Positions 20,798-29,869 of a stretch of DNA of 64,000 bases are shown here, one piece after another. The notes beneath the pieces are model-generated. The model worked only from the letters and a program-made list of their open reading frames with translations, ran no database searches and was not told where the DNA came from. The translations under genes were made by a program, and so were the position numbers. The DNA comes from Neolewinella maritima (GTDB taxonomy: Bacteria; Bacteroidota; Bacteroidia; Chitinophagales; Saprospiraceae): the NCBI RefSeq assembly GCF_923081025.1, contig NZ_CAKLPZ010000005.1, forward strand, positions 207,492 to 271,491, given 5' to 3'. Position 1 is the stretch's first letter. Each line of letters begins with the position of its first letter.

Positions 20798-23749
20798 ATG
20801 CGTAACTATCTACTCCTAACGATTACCCTATTACTGGCAGGCTCCGCGTTCGGGCAGGTCAGAGGGGTAAGCTACACGGTAGCTCCATCGGCAGCTTACA
20901 ACTGGTTCGGTAACGAATCCGGTCTGGATGACGCCTTCATGTTCGGCGGGCGCCTCGGCTTTGGCTTCGGTGAGTACGTTGAGCTACGGGCTACCTACAT
21001 GCAGACCCTCGATCAAAACACTGATTTTGCCGGACTGGACCTCGATATAGACAGCACCTTTGCCAATCAGGGCGTCGATCTTCAGCGCTACGGCGCAGAG
21101 CTGAAGCTGAACATAGGTCGGGGCACGCTACTACCCTATCTGTTGCTAGGGGGTGGCATTCAGGATACTAAGCGGGAAGGTTTGGAACGTGCCGAGAATA
21201 TCTTTGGCACGCTCGGACTGGGGCTTACCCTTAGCGCTGCCGACCGCTATACCTTCGGCATCGAGGGTAAATACATCGCCTACTCCGGCAATACGGTACG
21301 CAATCTATTCGACGAGGTCGAGCGTCAGGCCAATAACCTGGATCTGGATGCCTTTGATTCCGACCAGATCGGCACCTACGCCGTAGCGGCCAACCTGCAG
21401 TTCTACCTCGGTGGCCGTCGCCCCGGTCAACTCAGCGACATCGACCAGGAGTACCTGCGCAACTTCCAGGGTGGCCTTACCGGTCTATCCTTGCCCGTAG
21501 AAGTAGGCCTGGCCCAGATGGATTGGGACGATGCCCTACCCTACCGCGATGCCTACTTCGCCGGTGGTACGGCAGGCTTCAGTTTCGGTCCCCTCATCAG
21601 CCTGCGTGGTTTCTACTACCGGGGCATGACGGACGATGAGATCAACTTCGACTTTGACGATATCAGCCTCTACGGTGCCGATGTCCGCTTCAATCTCACA
21701 CAGGCTTCCTCCGGTCTGGTGCCTTACCTGAGCATTGGCGGTGGATACATCGACCTATCCGAGGGCTATAATGAAGGAGTAACGGAAATTGGTGACTTCG
21801 CCTCCAGCCAGGGCTTTGCCTCCGGCGGTGGTGGTATCTACCTCAAGTTCGGTGAGCGTGCGCGCCTCAACGGCGGCGTCAAAGCCGTGCTCACTACCGG
21901 AGCTGACCTGGAAGACGTGAACAGCACCGAGCAGATCACCACCAGCTACATGTACACCGCCGGCGTAGGCTTTACCCTCGGTGGCAACAACCGCAACAAC
22001 CCCGACGTCGTACGCCAGTCCACCCTGGAGGACCGGCTAGAGTCACAGCAAGACGCCTTCGAGCGGCGTGCTGACAGCATCCGCACCGCCAATCAACTCG
22101 AAATCGTCGAGCTACGGCAGCGCTACCAGGATAGCATCGCTGTACTGGACCAGGAGCTCATCGACGCACTTGATGCCGGTGACCTGGAAACGGCCGAGGA
22201 AATTCAGCTCGAACGGGAAAATGCTACCGCCGTGGTAGCTGAGCTTGAGACCCGCCAGGACCAACTCACTGTACGCAGTCTCGAGGCAGATGCTCAGCGC
22301 GATGCCCGCGAACGTGCGGAGATCGACGCAGCACTGGGACGGCCGATCCAGCCCATCCCCTCCAGCAGCGCCGCTACCACCTACCCCAACAGCTCGAACG
22401 GTAGCGTGATCGTCCTACAGGCCGAGCAGATCGACCGACTGATCGACGCCATTGGCAACCGTGGTGGCAACACCGGCCAGATGAATCAGGGGCAGCAGCC
22501 CATGGTGCAGAATGACCAGCTCGACCAGATCAACCGCCGCATCGAGCGCATGGAAGACATGCTGTTCCAGCTTAATACCGGAGGTGCCGCACCCCGGCGG
22601 ATGGACTACAGCGACCGCGCTCCCCGCAGTGACGAAGAACGCATCGAGCAGCTCGAACAGCGCCTGGAGCGTCTGCGTGATCAAGGCGGCGACATGGAGG
22701 GTATGACCTCCGAACAGCAGCGTATGCAGGAGCTGGAACGCGAGATCGAAGACCTTCGCTCGGAACGTGGAACCACCGGTACCGGCCTCCGCCTGAGCGA
22801 TTCTACCCGTACCGACAGCCGCACGGTCATCACCGATCGCCGCATTCAGGACCTGGAGCGCGAACTCGAAGAGGCACGCCGCAACGGAATGGATCGCAAC
22901 ACCGGCAGCGTCGACGACGAGCGCATGGAGGAGCTCGAGCGCCGCATGACCGAGCGCATCAATAGCCTGCGCGAAGACCGCGACCCCAGCGAAACGGAGG
23001 AGTTGCGCACGGAAATGATCCGTGACCTGACCGATTACCAGAGCGAAATGATGGAAGAGATCCGCGACCTACAGCGTGACCTCGACCGCGCCAACCGCGA
23101 ACTCGCCCGCCGCGAAGCCGAGCAGAACGCCATCGACGAGCGGATGGACCTGGAGCGCGATAAGCTCCGTCAGGAGCGCCGCCTGGCCCGCCAGGAAGCG
23201 GCTACCAAGACCACGGTAGACTCCCTGGGTAATCGCGTAATCGTACCCGGTACCCGTACCCTGGAAGAGATCAGTGTAAATACCGGCGGCGTATACCTTG
23301 CCGACGACAACGCAGAAGGCTTCTTCTCCAACTTCACCTACACGGGGATGTCCGGTACCGCCGGCTTCAACTTCGGTGATGCTACGGGACTGGGCCTGGG
23401 CGTACGGTGGCACTACAAACTCGGCCCCGATCAGCGTGCCGAGTTTATGCCCGAGGCCTACTTCGGTATCGGTAGCCCGACCACCTTCGGCCTGTTCGCC
23501 AACATCATCTACCCCCTGATCACGGACGAGGCCCGGGAAATCGGCTTTATTCCCTACGCCGGTATCGGAGTAGGTGCCATGCAGATCAAGGACGATGAGA
23601 ATAGCGACGAGCTGAACTTCCGCCCCGCACTCAATATCGTAGTGGGTAGCTACCTACCCGTGGGCAATGGCCGGTTCTTCGCCGACTTCTCCACCCGCAA
23701 CTTCTTCAGCGTGAATCAGCTGACGGGCGGCTACCGCTTTAACTTCTAA
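20798..23749 (+). CDS. Large outer-membrane protein: barrel-barrel-coiled coil-barrel
   Basis: The 983-residue protein has a signal peptide (1-19, ending AFGQ). Residues about 22-205 and 215-395 are two successive barrel-like domains built of alternating strands with Gly/aromatic turns (AFMFGGRLGFGFGEYVELRA; AYFAGGTAGFSFGPLISLRG). Residues about 408-805 are a Glu/Arg/Gln-rich coiled coil interrupted by a Pro/Ser/Asn linker near 512-540. Residues about 828-983 form a third barrel-like domain (GMSGTAGFNFGDATGLGLGV) ending in YRFNF, the usual C-terminal aromatic of outer-membrane barrels. There is no OmpA or other known domain. It may span from outer membrane to peptidoglycan. It is divergent from an ECF sigma operon and ends at a strong terminator. 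Function unknown. Confidence 0.72.
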   Translation: MRNYLLLTITLLLAGSAFGQVRGVSYTVAPSAAYNWFGNESGLDDAFMFGGRLGFGFGEYVELRATYMQTLDQNTDFAGLDLDIDSTFANQGVDLQRYGAELKLNIGRGTLLPYLLLGGGIQDTKREGLERAENIFGTLGLGLTLSAADRYTFGIEGKYIAYSGNTVRNLFDEVERQANNLDLDAFDSDQIGTYAVAANLQFYLGGRRPGQLSDIDQEYLRNFQGGLTGLSLPVEVGLAQMDWDDALPYRDAYFAGGTAGFSFGPLISLRGFYYRGMTDDEINFDFDDISLYGADVRFNLTQASSGLVPYLSIGGGYIDLSEGYNEGVTEIGDFASSQGFASGGGGIYLKFGERARLNGGVKAVLTTGADLEDVNSTEQITTSYMYTAGVGFTLGGNNRNNPDVVRQSTLEDRLESQQDAFERRADSIRTANQLEIVELRQRYQDSIAVLDQELIDALDAGDLETAEEIQLERENATAVVAELETRQDQLTVRSLEADAQRDARERAEIDAALGRPIQPIPSSSAATTYPNSSNGSVIVLQAEQIDRLIDAIGNRGGNTGQMNQGQQPMVQNDQLDQINRRIERMEDMLFQLNTGGAAPRRMDYSDRAPRSDEERIEQLEQRLERLRDQGGDMEGMTSEQQRMQELEREIEDLRSERGTTGTGLRLSDSTRTDSRTVITDRRIQDLERELEEARRNGMDRNTGSVDDERMEELERRMTERINSLREDRDPSETEELRTEMIRDLTDYQSEMMEEIRDLQRDLDRANRELARREAEQNAIDERMDLERDKLRQERRLARQEAATKTTVDSLGNRVIVPGTRTLEEISVNTGGVYLADDNAEGFFSNFTYTGMSGTAGFNFGDATGLGLGVRWHYKLGPDQRAEFMPEAYFGIGSPTTFGLFANIIYPLITDEAREIGFIPYAGIGVGAMQIKDDENSDELNFRPALNIVVGSYLPVGNGRFFADFSTRNFFSVNQLTGGYRFNF

Positions 23750-23816
23750 TCACCGGAATGGTCGAATGCAGCCTCCCGGCTGCGAAGCCCACAAGCTGCC
23801 TCCGGCAGCGCATCAG

Positions 23817-23853
23817 AACGGGTAAGTGCACTGGCTGCACTTACCCGTTTTTT
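23817..23853 (+). terminator. Rho-independent terminator after the large outer-membrane protein gene
   Basis: AACGGGTAAGTGCA (23817-23830) pairs perfectly with TGCACTTACCCGTT (23836-23849) around a 5-base loop, followed by a T-run. Two smaller hairpins (GCAGCC-TCCC-GGCTGC and GCTGCC-TCC-GGCAGC) precede it. It could serve both this gene and the convergent rodA gene. Confidence 0.88.
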
Positions 23854-23863
23854 ATCAGCAGCC

Positions 23864-25279
23864 CTACACTTCTCCGCGGTGCTTATCCAGCTTGAGCAGC
23901 ACGGCGATCATCAGCGTGAAGCTGAGGAGGGAAGAGCCGCCCTTAGAGATGAAGGGAAGGGGAATACCGATGACCGGTACCAGGCCCATCGTCATACCTA
24001 CGTTGACCAGAAAGTGGACCAGGAGAATACCCGCCACCCCGTAGGCGTAGGCTCGTGCGAAGGTGCGCCGCTGCCGCTCGGCAATGACCGTAATACGCCA
24101 GAGGAGAAGCCCGAAGATGAAGATCAGCATGCCTACCCCGATGAAGCCCTGCTCTTCGCCGATGGCAGAGAAGATGAAGTCCGTCAGCTGCTCGGGTACG
24201 TAGTCGAAGCGGGTCATCGTGCCCTGCTGCAGGCCGCGGCCGCTGAGTCCGCCGGCTGCAATGGCGAGCTTGCTCTGGAGGAGGTTGTAGTAGCTGCCCC
24301 GGGGGTCGGCGTCTTCGGGATGCAGCCACACGACGATCCGCTCGTGCTGGTGAGCGGGTAGCACGTCGCTGGTGTAGATGTAATTTGCCGTGAACGTGAG
24401 CAGTAATCCCCAACTGATGAAGAACAGGCTGGTCGCCACCAGGCGCATATTGCGTTGCACCAGATGATAGCCGATCAGCCCCAGCAAGAGGGTGACCAGA
24501 CCCACCACCGGCTGCCAGTCATACCCGGCCTGCACGGCCCAGAAGGCCCCCGCACCCGCGGCCACCGCCCCGAGCCCGTATAGCAGTCCCCGCCGCGGCA
24601 GCGAAAAAGCAAATAGCGCCGCCGACAGCGTTAGCAATCCCAGGAGTAAAGCCTGGAACGGAAAGAGCATGCCGAGCACGACCATGAAGGCCGTAAACCC
24701 ACCCAGCACGAAGAGCAGTGGCGTGAGGCCCTCGCGGTACATCACCAGTAGAAAACCGAAAAACACGAGGGTAGATCCCATGTCCGGCTGCCCCAGAATG
24801 ACAATGGCCGGAATAAGCCAGATGATGCAGGCGTATACTACCGTCCGCAGCTGCTGCAGCTTACCGGAGTACTGACTCATGAAGGCCGCCATGGCCAGAC
24901 AAGCCCCGAACTTCGCCAATTCGCTGGGCTGAAAGGTGAATCCCGCCAGGCTGAACCAGGAACGGGCACCGTTGATCTCCTTGCCGATCACCAGTACCAG
25001 GATCAGCAGGAGTACCGTAAAGGCGTAGATGGGATAGGCGCCCACGACCCAGACCTTGCGGTCGATCAGGTAGTTGACCACCACCCACATGCCCACCGAT
25101 ATGATCGCCCAGACGAGTTGTTTGCCTACCGGGGTAGTGAGCAGACCGCTAAGTCCGCCGGGGTAGCCGTCTGCCGGAGCGCCGACCGAGTAGATCATTA
25201 GCAGGCCGGTGCACACCAGGAAGATGTACAGGATGACGGTAGTAACGTCGGTGCGCGGCCGCTTGAGGGATCGGGCCAT
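23864..25279 (-). CDS. rodA: Rod shape-determining protein RodA (SEDS glycosyltransferase)
   Basis: The 471-residue polytopic membrane protein of the FtsW/RodA/SpoVE family polymerises peptidoglycan glycan strands during cell elongation with a class B PBP. Visible family segments: VGKQLVWAIISVGMWVVVNY, GARSWFSLAGFTFQPSELAK (the conserved GxxRWxxxxxxxxQPSE region), ILGQPDMGSTLVFFGFLLVM, GRGLQQGTMTRFDYVPEQLT, DFIFSAIGEEQGFIG and the C-terminal GIPLPFISKGGSSLLSFTLM. It is longer than the usual 370-420 residues because of extra helices in the middle, as in other Bacteroidota. It is the last gene of a deoC - SPOR - rodA unit (3-base gap upstream). Confidence 0.92.
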   Translation of the reverse strand: MARSLKRPRTDVTTVILYIFLVCTGLLMIYSVGAPADGYPGGLSGLLTTPVGKQLVWAIISVGMWVVVNYLIDRKVWVVGAYPIYAFTVLLLILVLVIGKEINGARSWFSLAGFTFQPSELAKFGACLAMAAFMSQYSGKLQQLRTVVYACIIWLIPAIVILGQPDMGSTLVFFGFLLVMYREGLTPLLFVLGGFTAFMVVLGMLFPFQALLLGLLTLSAALFAFSLPRRGLLYGLGAVAAGAGAFWAVQAGYDWQPVVGLVTLLLGLIGYHLVQRNMRLVATSLFFISWGLLLTFTANYIYTSDVLPAHQHERIVVWLHPEDADPRGSYYNLLQSKLAIAAGGLSGRGLQQGTMTRFDYVPEQLTDFIFSAIGEEQGFIGVGMLIFIFGLLLWRITVIAERQRRTFARAYAYGVAGILLVHFLVNVGMTMGLVPVIGIPLPFISKGGSSLLSFTLMIAVLLKLDKHRGEV

Positions 25280-25282
25280 AGC

Positions 25283-25687
25283 CTAGTACATGTCCAGCAA
25301 CTCGGCTTCGGTGACTTCGTCCTTGACCAAGTAGACGCCCTCGAACTCGCGGCTGAGGCGCTGCCGCAGTCCGTCGGCTTCGGCGCGGGTGAAGAACGCT
25401 CCGGCACGTAGCTTGTAGTACGGCGAGTTGTGCACCCAGTCTACGGGCACGCTGGGGTAGGTAGCCTTAAACTCCGTCTCGGTACGTTCCAGCTGCTGCC
25501 GGTCCGTGGTGGCCAGGATCTGCACCCGCCAGCCCTCTACCTCTTCGTTGGTCTCGTTGATCTCGGCGAATAGGTTGAGTACGCGCTCCACATCCGCATC
25601 GGGCGTGACCATGATCATACGCTGCTGCTGGGCCGTGGCCAGCGCGGAAGCCGTAAGGAGTAGAGTAAGTACGAGCAGGTGACGCAT
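25283..25687 (-). CDS. SPOR domain-containing exported protein
   Basis: The protein has 134 residues from the ATG at 25687 (MRHLLVLTLLLTASALATAQ, a signal peptide). The rest is one SPOR fold (about 55-130): EGWRVQILATTDRQQLERTE, FKATYPSVPVDWVHNSPYYK, LRAGAFFTRAEADGLRQRLS and REFEGVYLVKDEV. SPOR domains bind denuded glycan at septa or growth sites. Its place between deoC and rodA (3 bases before rodA) fits a role in wall growth. The longer frame from 25792 overlaps deoC and is rejected. Confidence 0.85.
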   Translation of the reverse strand: MRHLLVLTLLLTASALATAQQQRMIMVTPDADVERVLNLFAEINETNEEVEGWRVQILATTDRQQLERTETEFKATYPSVPVDWVHNSPYYKLRAGAFFTRAEADGLRQRLSREFEGVYLVKDEVTEAELLDMY

Positions 25688-25700
25688 ACGGGGGGATGAC

Positions 25701-26339
25701 TTAAGTGAGGATAAGCAGACTGGAGGAAGTGCCGAGGCGGTCCGCGCCGGCGTCGAGTAGTGCCTGGGCATCTGGGCCGGTACGAATACCACCGCTTGCC
25801 TTGATCTTGATCTCGGGATGTAAGTTAGCCCGCAGGTAGCGAACCTGTTCCGGCGTGGCGCCGCCCTGCAGACCGGAGGAGGTCTTGACGAAGTCGGGCC
25901 GTACGGTATTGCAGATATCGATGAGGCGGTCGCGCTCTTCGTCGGTCAGGGTACCGATCTCGAGGATCAGCTTACAGACCTTACCCTTCAGGCGTACGGT
26001 AGTGGCCATCTGCTCGATCTCGGTCTTGACGTAGCTCCAGTCGGCCGACTTCACTGCCGCGATATTGATGACAATATCGAGCTCGTCGGCTCCTTCCTCG
26101 ATACTGCGGCGGGCTTCGGCCACTTTGATGAGGGTCTCCGAGTATCCGTAGGGGAAGCCTACTACCGTAGCGATACGCACGGGAGTGTCCTGGAGCTCGG
26201 CCAGGGCGCGGGAGACGTAGTAGGGTGGAATGCAAACGGCGTGAAAACCGTGGGTCACGGCTTCTTCGCAGAGGCGCTTGATCTCAGCCGCCGTGGCGTG
26301 CGGACTGAGGAGGGTGTGGTCGATAAGCTGGTTCAACAC
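25701..26339 (-). CDS. deoC: Deoxyribose-phosphate aldolase
   Basis: The 212-residue TIM-barrel class I aldolase splits 2-deoxyribose-5-phosphate into glyceraldehyde-3-phosphate and acetaldehyde in nucleoside catabolism. Family segments: LIDHTLLSPHATAAEIKRLC, HAVCIPPYYVSRA, GFPYGYSETLIKVAEARRSI, GADELDIVINIA, the Schiff-base Lys in RPDFVKTSSGLQGG and the second Lys in KIKASGGIRTG. The start is not an ATG: GTG at 26339 or TTG at 26336, both fitting the family's N-terminus. It is the first gene of the unit with the SPOR and rodA genes (13-base gap). No other nucleoside-catabolism genes are nearby. Confidence 0.92.
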   Translation of the reverse strand: MLNQLIDHTLLSPHATAAEIKRLCEEAVTHGFHAVCIPPYYVSRALAELQDTPVRIATVVGFPYGYSETLIKVAEARRSIEEGADELDIVINIAAVKSADWSYVKTEIEQMATTVRLKGKVCKLILEIGTLTDEERDRLIDICNTVRPDFVKTSSGLQGGATPEQVRYLRANLHPEIKIKASGGIRTGPDAQALLDAGADRLGTSSSLLILT

Positions 26340-26404
26340 TGAGGTAAATCTGATGTGGGCGGGGCTAGGCGCAGAAAGCGCGGCAATATACGCCGGTGGG
26401 GGGC

Positions 26405-29400
26405 TTACCGGCCGTGGCAGTGCTTGAACTTCTTGCCACTTCCGCAGGGGCAGGGGTCGTTGCGTTTCACCTTTGCCGTGTCCCGTTGAAAGGTCTCTAC
26501 CTTCTGCGGCTGGCTCACGGATTCGGCGGCCTGGCGGGCGGCGGCGGCCTGTGCATCGGCGGTCACAGGCTCGCTGCTGCTCCGGTTGACCCGGGTAGGC
26601 GGCGTGACCACGCGGCGCGGCGGGCGCGCCTCCTGGATATCCTGCGGCTCGGCTACGACCAGGTCACCGGTCGCCAGGTAGCTCGTGGTCTTCATATTGA
26701 TGCGGCTGATGAGCTCCTCGAAGAGGTTGTAACTCTCCATCTTGTACACCACCAGGGGGTCCTTCTGCTCGAAGGACGCCATGTTGGTACTGGTCTTGAG
26801 CTCGTCCATGCTGCGCAGGTGCTCCTTCCAGTTCTCGTCGAGGATGGCCAGGGTGACGGTCTTCTCGATATCGGTCTTGATGCTGCGCCCGTTGGTCTCC
26901 AGCGCCCGCTCGATGTCGGCGGTGATCTGCAGAGGGTGGGTGCTGCCGTCCGTGAACGGAATGATGATGCGGCGGAAGCGGCCGGGCTGCTCCTCGTTGA
27001 CGCGACGGATGTGCGGCATGACCCGGTCGATCAGCAGCAGCATCTTCTTGTCGTAGAAGGCCCGGAACTCCTCCAGCAACTGATCGGCTACGTCGTTGAC
27101 ATCCTTGTTGTCGAAGTCGGCGGCCTGGATCTCGGACTCGTAGCCCAGCAAGCGCTGCGTGGCCAGGCGGAAGGTGTCGTAGGTACCGTTCTCCTTATGG
27201 GCGTAGACGATGTCGTCGATCAGCCCCTCGAAGGAGTTATTCAGGTCCAGGTTCAGGCGCTGGCCGCTCAGGGCGTTATCGCGCTTGCGGTAGATGGCCT
27301 CCCGCTGGATGTTCATCACGTCATCGTACTCGAGCAGCCGCTTGCGGATACCGAAGTTGTTCTCCTCGACCTTCTTCTGGGCGTTCTCGATGGACTTGGT
27401 TACGATGCCCGCCTGGATCACATCACCCTCCTTGTGGCCGGCGCGGTCCATCCACTTAGCGATCCGGTCGCTCTGGAAGTAGCGCATCAGCTTGTCTTCC
27501 AGACTGACGTAGAACAGGCTCGACCCGGGGTCTCCCTGCCGGCCGGCACGACCGCGCAGCTGGCGGTCTACCCGCCGACTATCGTGGCGTTCGGTACCGA
27601 CGATGGCCAGGCCACCGGCCGCGATCACTTCCGGGCCGATCTTGATGTCCGTACCCCGACCCGCCATGTTGGTGGCGATGGTCACCTTACCGGGCCGGCC
27701 GGCCTCGGCGACGATGTCGGCCTCGCGTTGGTGCTGCTTGGCGTTGAGTACGTTGTGGTCGATGCCGCGCAGTTTCAGCATGCGGCTCAGTTTTTCACTG
27801 ATGTCTACGGCAGTGGTACCTACCAGTACGGGACGGCCGGCATTGCTCAGCTCTACCACATCGTCGATGACGGCGTTGAATTTCTCCCGGTCCGTCTTGT
27901 AGATCTTGTCGTTCTTATCGTCGCGCTGAATGGGTCGGTTCGTGGGGATCACGACGACGTCCAGCTTGTAGATCTCCCAGAACTCCCCGGCCTCGGTCTC
28001 GGCCGTACCCGTCATGCCACACAGCTTGTGGTACATGCGGAAGTAGTTCTGCAGGGTCACCGTAGCGTAGGTCTGCGTGAGCTCGCCCACCTTGACGTTC
28101 TCCTTTGATTCCAGGGCCTGGTGCAGCCCGTCGGAGTAGCGGCGGCCTTCCATCATCCGGCCGGTCTGCTCGTCTACGATCTTGACCTGTCCATCCATCA
28201 CGACGTACTCCGAGTCCCGCTCGAAAAGCGCGTAGGCCTTGAGCAGCTGGGAGATCGCGTGCAGTCGCTTCGACTTGACGCCGAAGTCCTGCGCCAGCTT
28301 ATTCTTCTGGAGTGCTTTTTCCTCCTTGTCCAGGTCAGCCCGGTTGTCCACTTCGGCCATGCTGGTGGCCAGATCGTGGAGGATGAAGAAGTTGGGGTCT
28401 TCGTTGTACTTGCTGAGGTAGTCAGTGCCCTTATCCGTGAGGTCTACCTGGCGGTTCTTCTCGTCGATGGTGAAGTACAGCTCGGCGTCTACCTCCGGCA
28501 TCCGCTTGTTGTTCTCCGACATGTAGGTGTTCTCCGTCTTCTGCAGCAGCACGCGGGCGCCTTCGGTAGACAGGAATTTGATCAGCGGACGGCTCTTGGG
28601 GTAGGCGCGAAAGGCGCGGTAGAGCGCCAGGCCAGCCTCTCCTTCCTCAGGACCTAGGTAGCCTTCCTTAAACAGGCGCTTGGCCTCGGTAAGGAACTTG
28701 TTGGCCACCTTCTGCTGGGCGGCGATCAGTTTTTCGATGGCGGGCTTCAGCTCCAGGTAGTCCTGGTCGTCCGTGTTATTGGTTACGGGGCCGGAGATGA
28801 TCAGGGGCGTACGGGCATCGTCTACGAGTACCGAGTCGACCTCATCGATCATGGCGAAGTGGTGCTCGCGCTGCACCTTGTCGGCGATCGAGCGCGCCAT
28901 ATTATCGCGCAGGTAGTCAAAGCCGAATTCGTTGTTGGTCCCGTAGGTGATATCCGCCGCGTAGGCCTGCACCCGCTCGGGGCTATGGGGCCGGTAGAGG
29001 TCGATACAGTCGATGCTGAGCTTGAGGAACTGCATGACCGGGCCGATCCACTCGGCGTCCCGCTGCGCGAGGTAGTTATTGACCGTGATGACATGCACGC
29101 CGCGGCCGCTCAGGCCGTTCAGGTAAGCCGGCAGGGTGGCTACCAGGGTCTTACCCTCACCCGTTTGCATCTCGGCGATCTTACCGTCGTGGAGTACCTG
29201 TCCGCCGATCAGCTGCACGTCGTAGTGGATCATCTGCCAGGCGATCTCGCCGCCGGCGGCCATCCAGACGTTGTTGTAGGTCGCCTGCCCGTTCGCGTCG
29301 ATGGTTACGTAGTCGCGCTTGGCGGCCAGTTCGCGGTCGGCGTCGGTGGCCGTCATGGTCAGGGGCCCTTCGGTAAAGCGGCGGGCGGCTTCCTTCACCG

Positions 29401-29734
29401 TAGCGAAGGCGGCGGGCAGGATCTCCTTGAGCACCACCTCCAGTTCTTCGTTCCGCTGCTCCTGGAGCCGGTCCACCTCCTTGAATATCTCGTCCTTTTT
29501 CCGGAAGTCGGGCTCCGCCTCCGCCTCCTCCCGCAGGGTAGCGATTTCGCCGTCGATGCCGGAGAGGTACTCCGCCACGCGGGCCCGGAAGGTATCGGTA
29601 CGCCCCCGCAGTTCGTCATTCGACAGACTGGTCAGTTCCGCATAAATAGCATTGATCTCCTCCACGACGGGCTGGTAGATAGCAACATCACGGTCTTGCT
29701 TGGAACCGAAGAGTCGTTTGAGGGCCTTTAACAT
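26405..29734 (-). CDS. secA: Preprotein translocase ATPase SecA
   Basis: The 1109-residue motor drives unfolded proteins through SecYEG. Walker A is at 191-196 (TGEGKT) and the DEVD box at about 297-300. The preprotein cross-linking and helical-scaffold regions follow, with the second helicase lobe (TTAVDISEKLSRMLKLRGID, NMAGRGTDIKIG, ERHDSRRVDRQLRGRAGRQG). The C-terminus ends in the SEC-C zinc motif CPCGSGKKFKHCHGR. It is longer than the about 900 residues of E. coli SecA, mainly through a charged helical insertion at about 50-115 and further insertions after the DEVD box, as is usual for Bacteroidota. It looks like a single-gene unit with its own promoter. Confidence 0.96.
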   Translation of the reverse strand: MLKALKRLFGSKQDRDVAIYQPVVEEINAIYAELTSLSNDELRGRTDTFRARVAEYLSGIDGEIATLREEAEAEPDFRKKDEIFKEVDRLQEQRNEELEVVLKEILPAAFATVKEAARRFTEGPLTMTATDADRELAAKRDYVTIDANGQATYNNVWMAAGGEIAWQMIHYDVQLIGGQVLHDGKIAEMQTGEGKTLVATLPAYLNGLSGRGVHVITVNNYLAQRDAEWIGPVMQFLKLSIDCIDLYRPHSPERVQAYAADITYGTNNEFGFDYLRDNMARSIADKVQREHHFAMIDEVDSVLVDDARTPLIISGPVTNNTDDQDYLELKPAIEKLIAAQQKVANKFLTEAKRLFKEGYLGPEEGEAGLALYRAFRAYPKSRPLIKFLSTEGARVLLQKTENTYMSENNKRMPEVDAELYFTIDEKNRQVDLTDKGTDYLSKYNEDPNFFILHDLATSMAEVDNRADLDKEEKALQKNKLAQDFGVKSKRLHAISQLLKAYALFERDSEYVVMDGQVKIVDEQTGRMMEGRRYSDGLHQALESKENVKVGELTQTYATVTLQNYFRMYHKLCGMTGTAETEAGEFWEIYKLDVVVIPTNRPIQRDDKNDKIYKTDREKFNAVIDDVVELSNAGRPVLVGTTAVDISEKLSRMLKLRGIDHNVLNAKQHQREADIVAEAGRPGKVTIATNMAGRGTDIKIGPEVIAAGGLAIVGTERHDSRRVDRQLRGRAGRQGDPGSSLFYVSLEDKLMRYFQSDRIAKWMDRAGHKEGDVIQAGIVTKSIENAQKKVEENNFGIRKRLLEYDDVMNIQREAIYRKRDNALSGQRLNLDLNNSFEGLIDDIVYAHKENGTYDTFRLATQRLLGYESEIQAADFDNKDVNDVADQLLEEFRAFYDKKMLLLIDRVMPHIRRVNEEQPGRFRRIIIPFTDGSTHPLQITADIERALETNGRSIKTDIEKTVTLAILDENWKEHLRSMDELKTSTNMASFEQKDPLVVYKMESYNLFEELISRINMKTTSYLATGDLVVAEPQDIQEARPPRRVVTPPTRVNRSSSEPVTADAQAAAARQAAESVSQPQKVETFQRDTAKVKRNDPCPCGSGKKFKHCHGR

Positions 29735-29831
29735 AAGTAGACAGCTTTTCGTGATAATAGGGGCGGGAACGCAGGTGCGGTGAAGGTGGGGCGAATACCA
29801 GGCCAGTCGACCGGGTGCGCCAATGTGTCAC

Positions 29832-29839
29832 CAAACCTA
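29832..29839 (-). promoter_or_regulatory. Promoter -7 box TAGGTTTG for secA
   Basis: On the minus strand TAGGTTTG matches TAnnTTTG exactly, 97 bases upstream of the secA ATG, giving a leader of roughly 90 bases. No clear -33 TTG at the expected spacing. Confidence 0.45.
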
Positions 29840-29869
29840 CCTAACGGACTGACACCGCCGGCGGTTGTG

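Noticed and set aside
26396..28108. 570-codon plus-strand ORF opposite secA
   Set aside because: It is entirely antisense to secA, with Val/Leu/His/Asp-rich shadow composition and no domain. Long antisense frames are expected in GC-rich DNA with biased codons.
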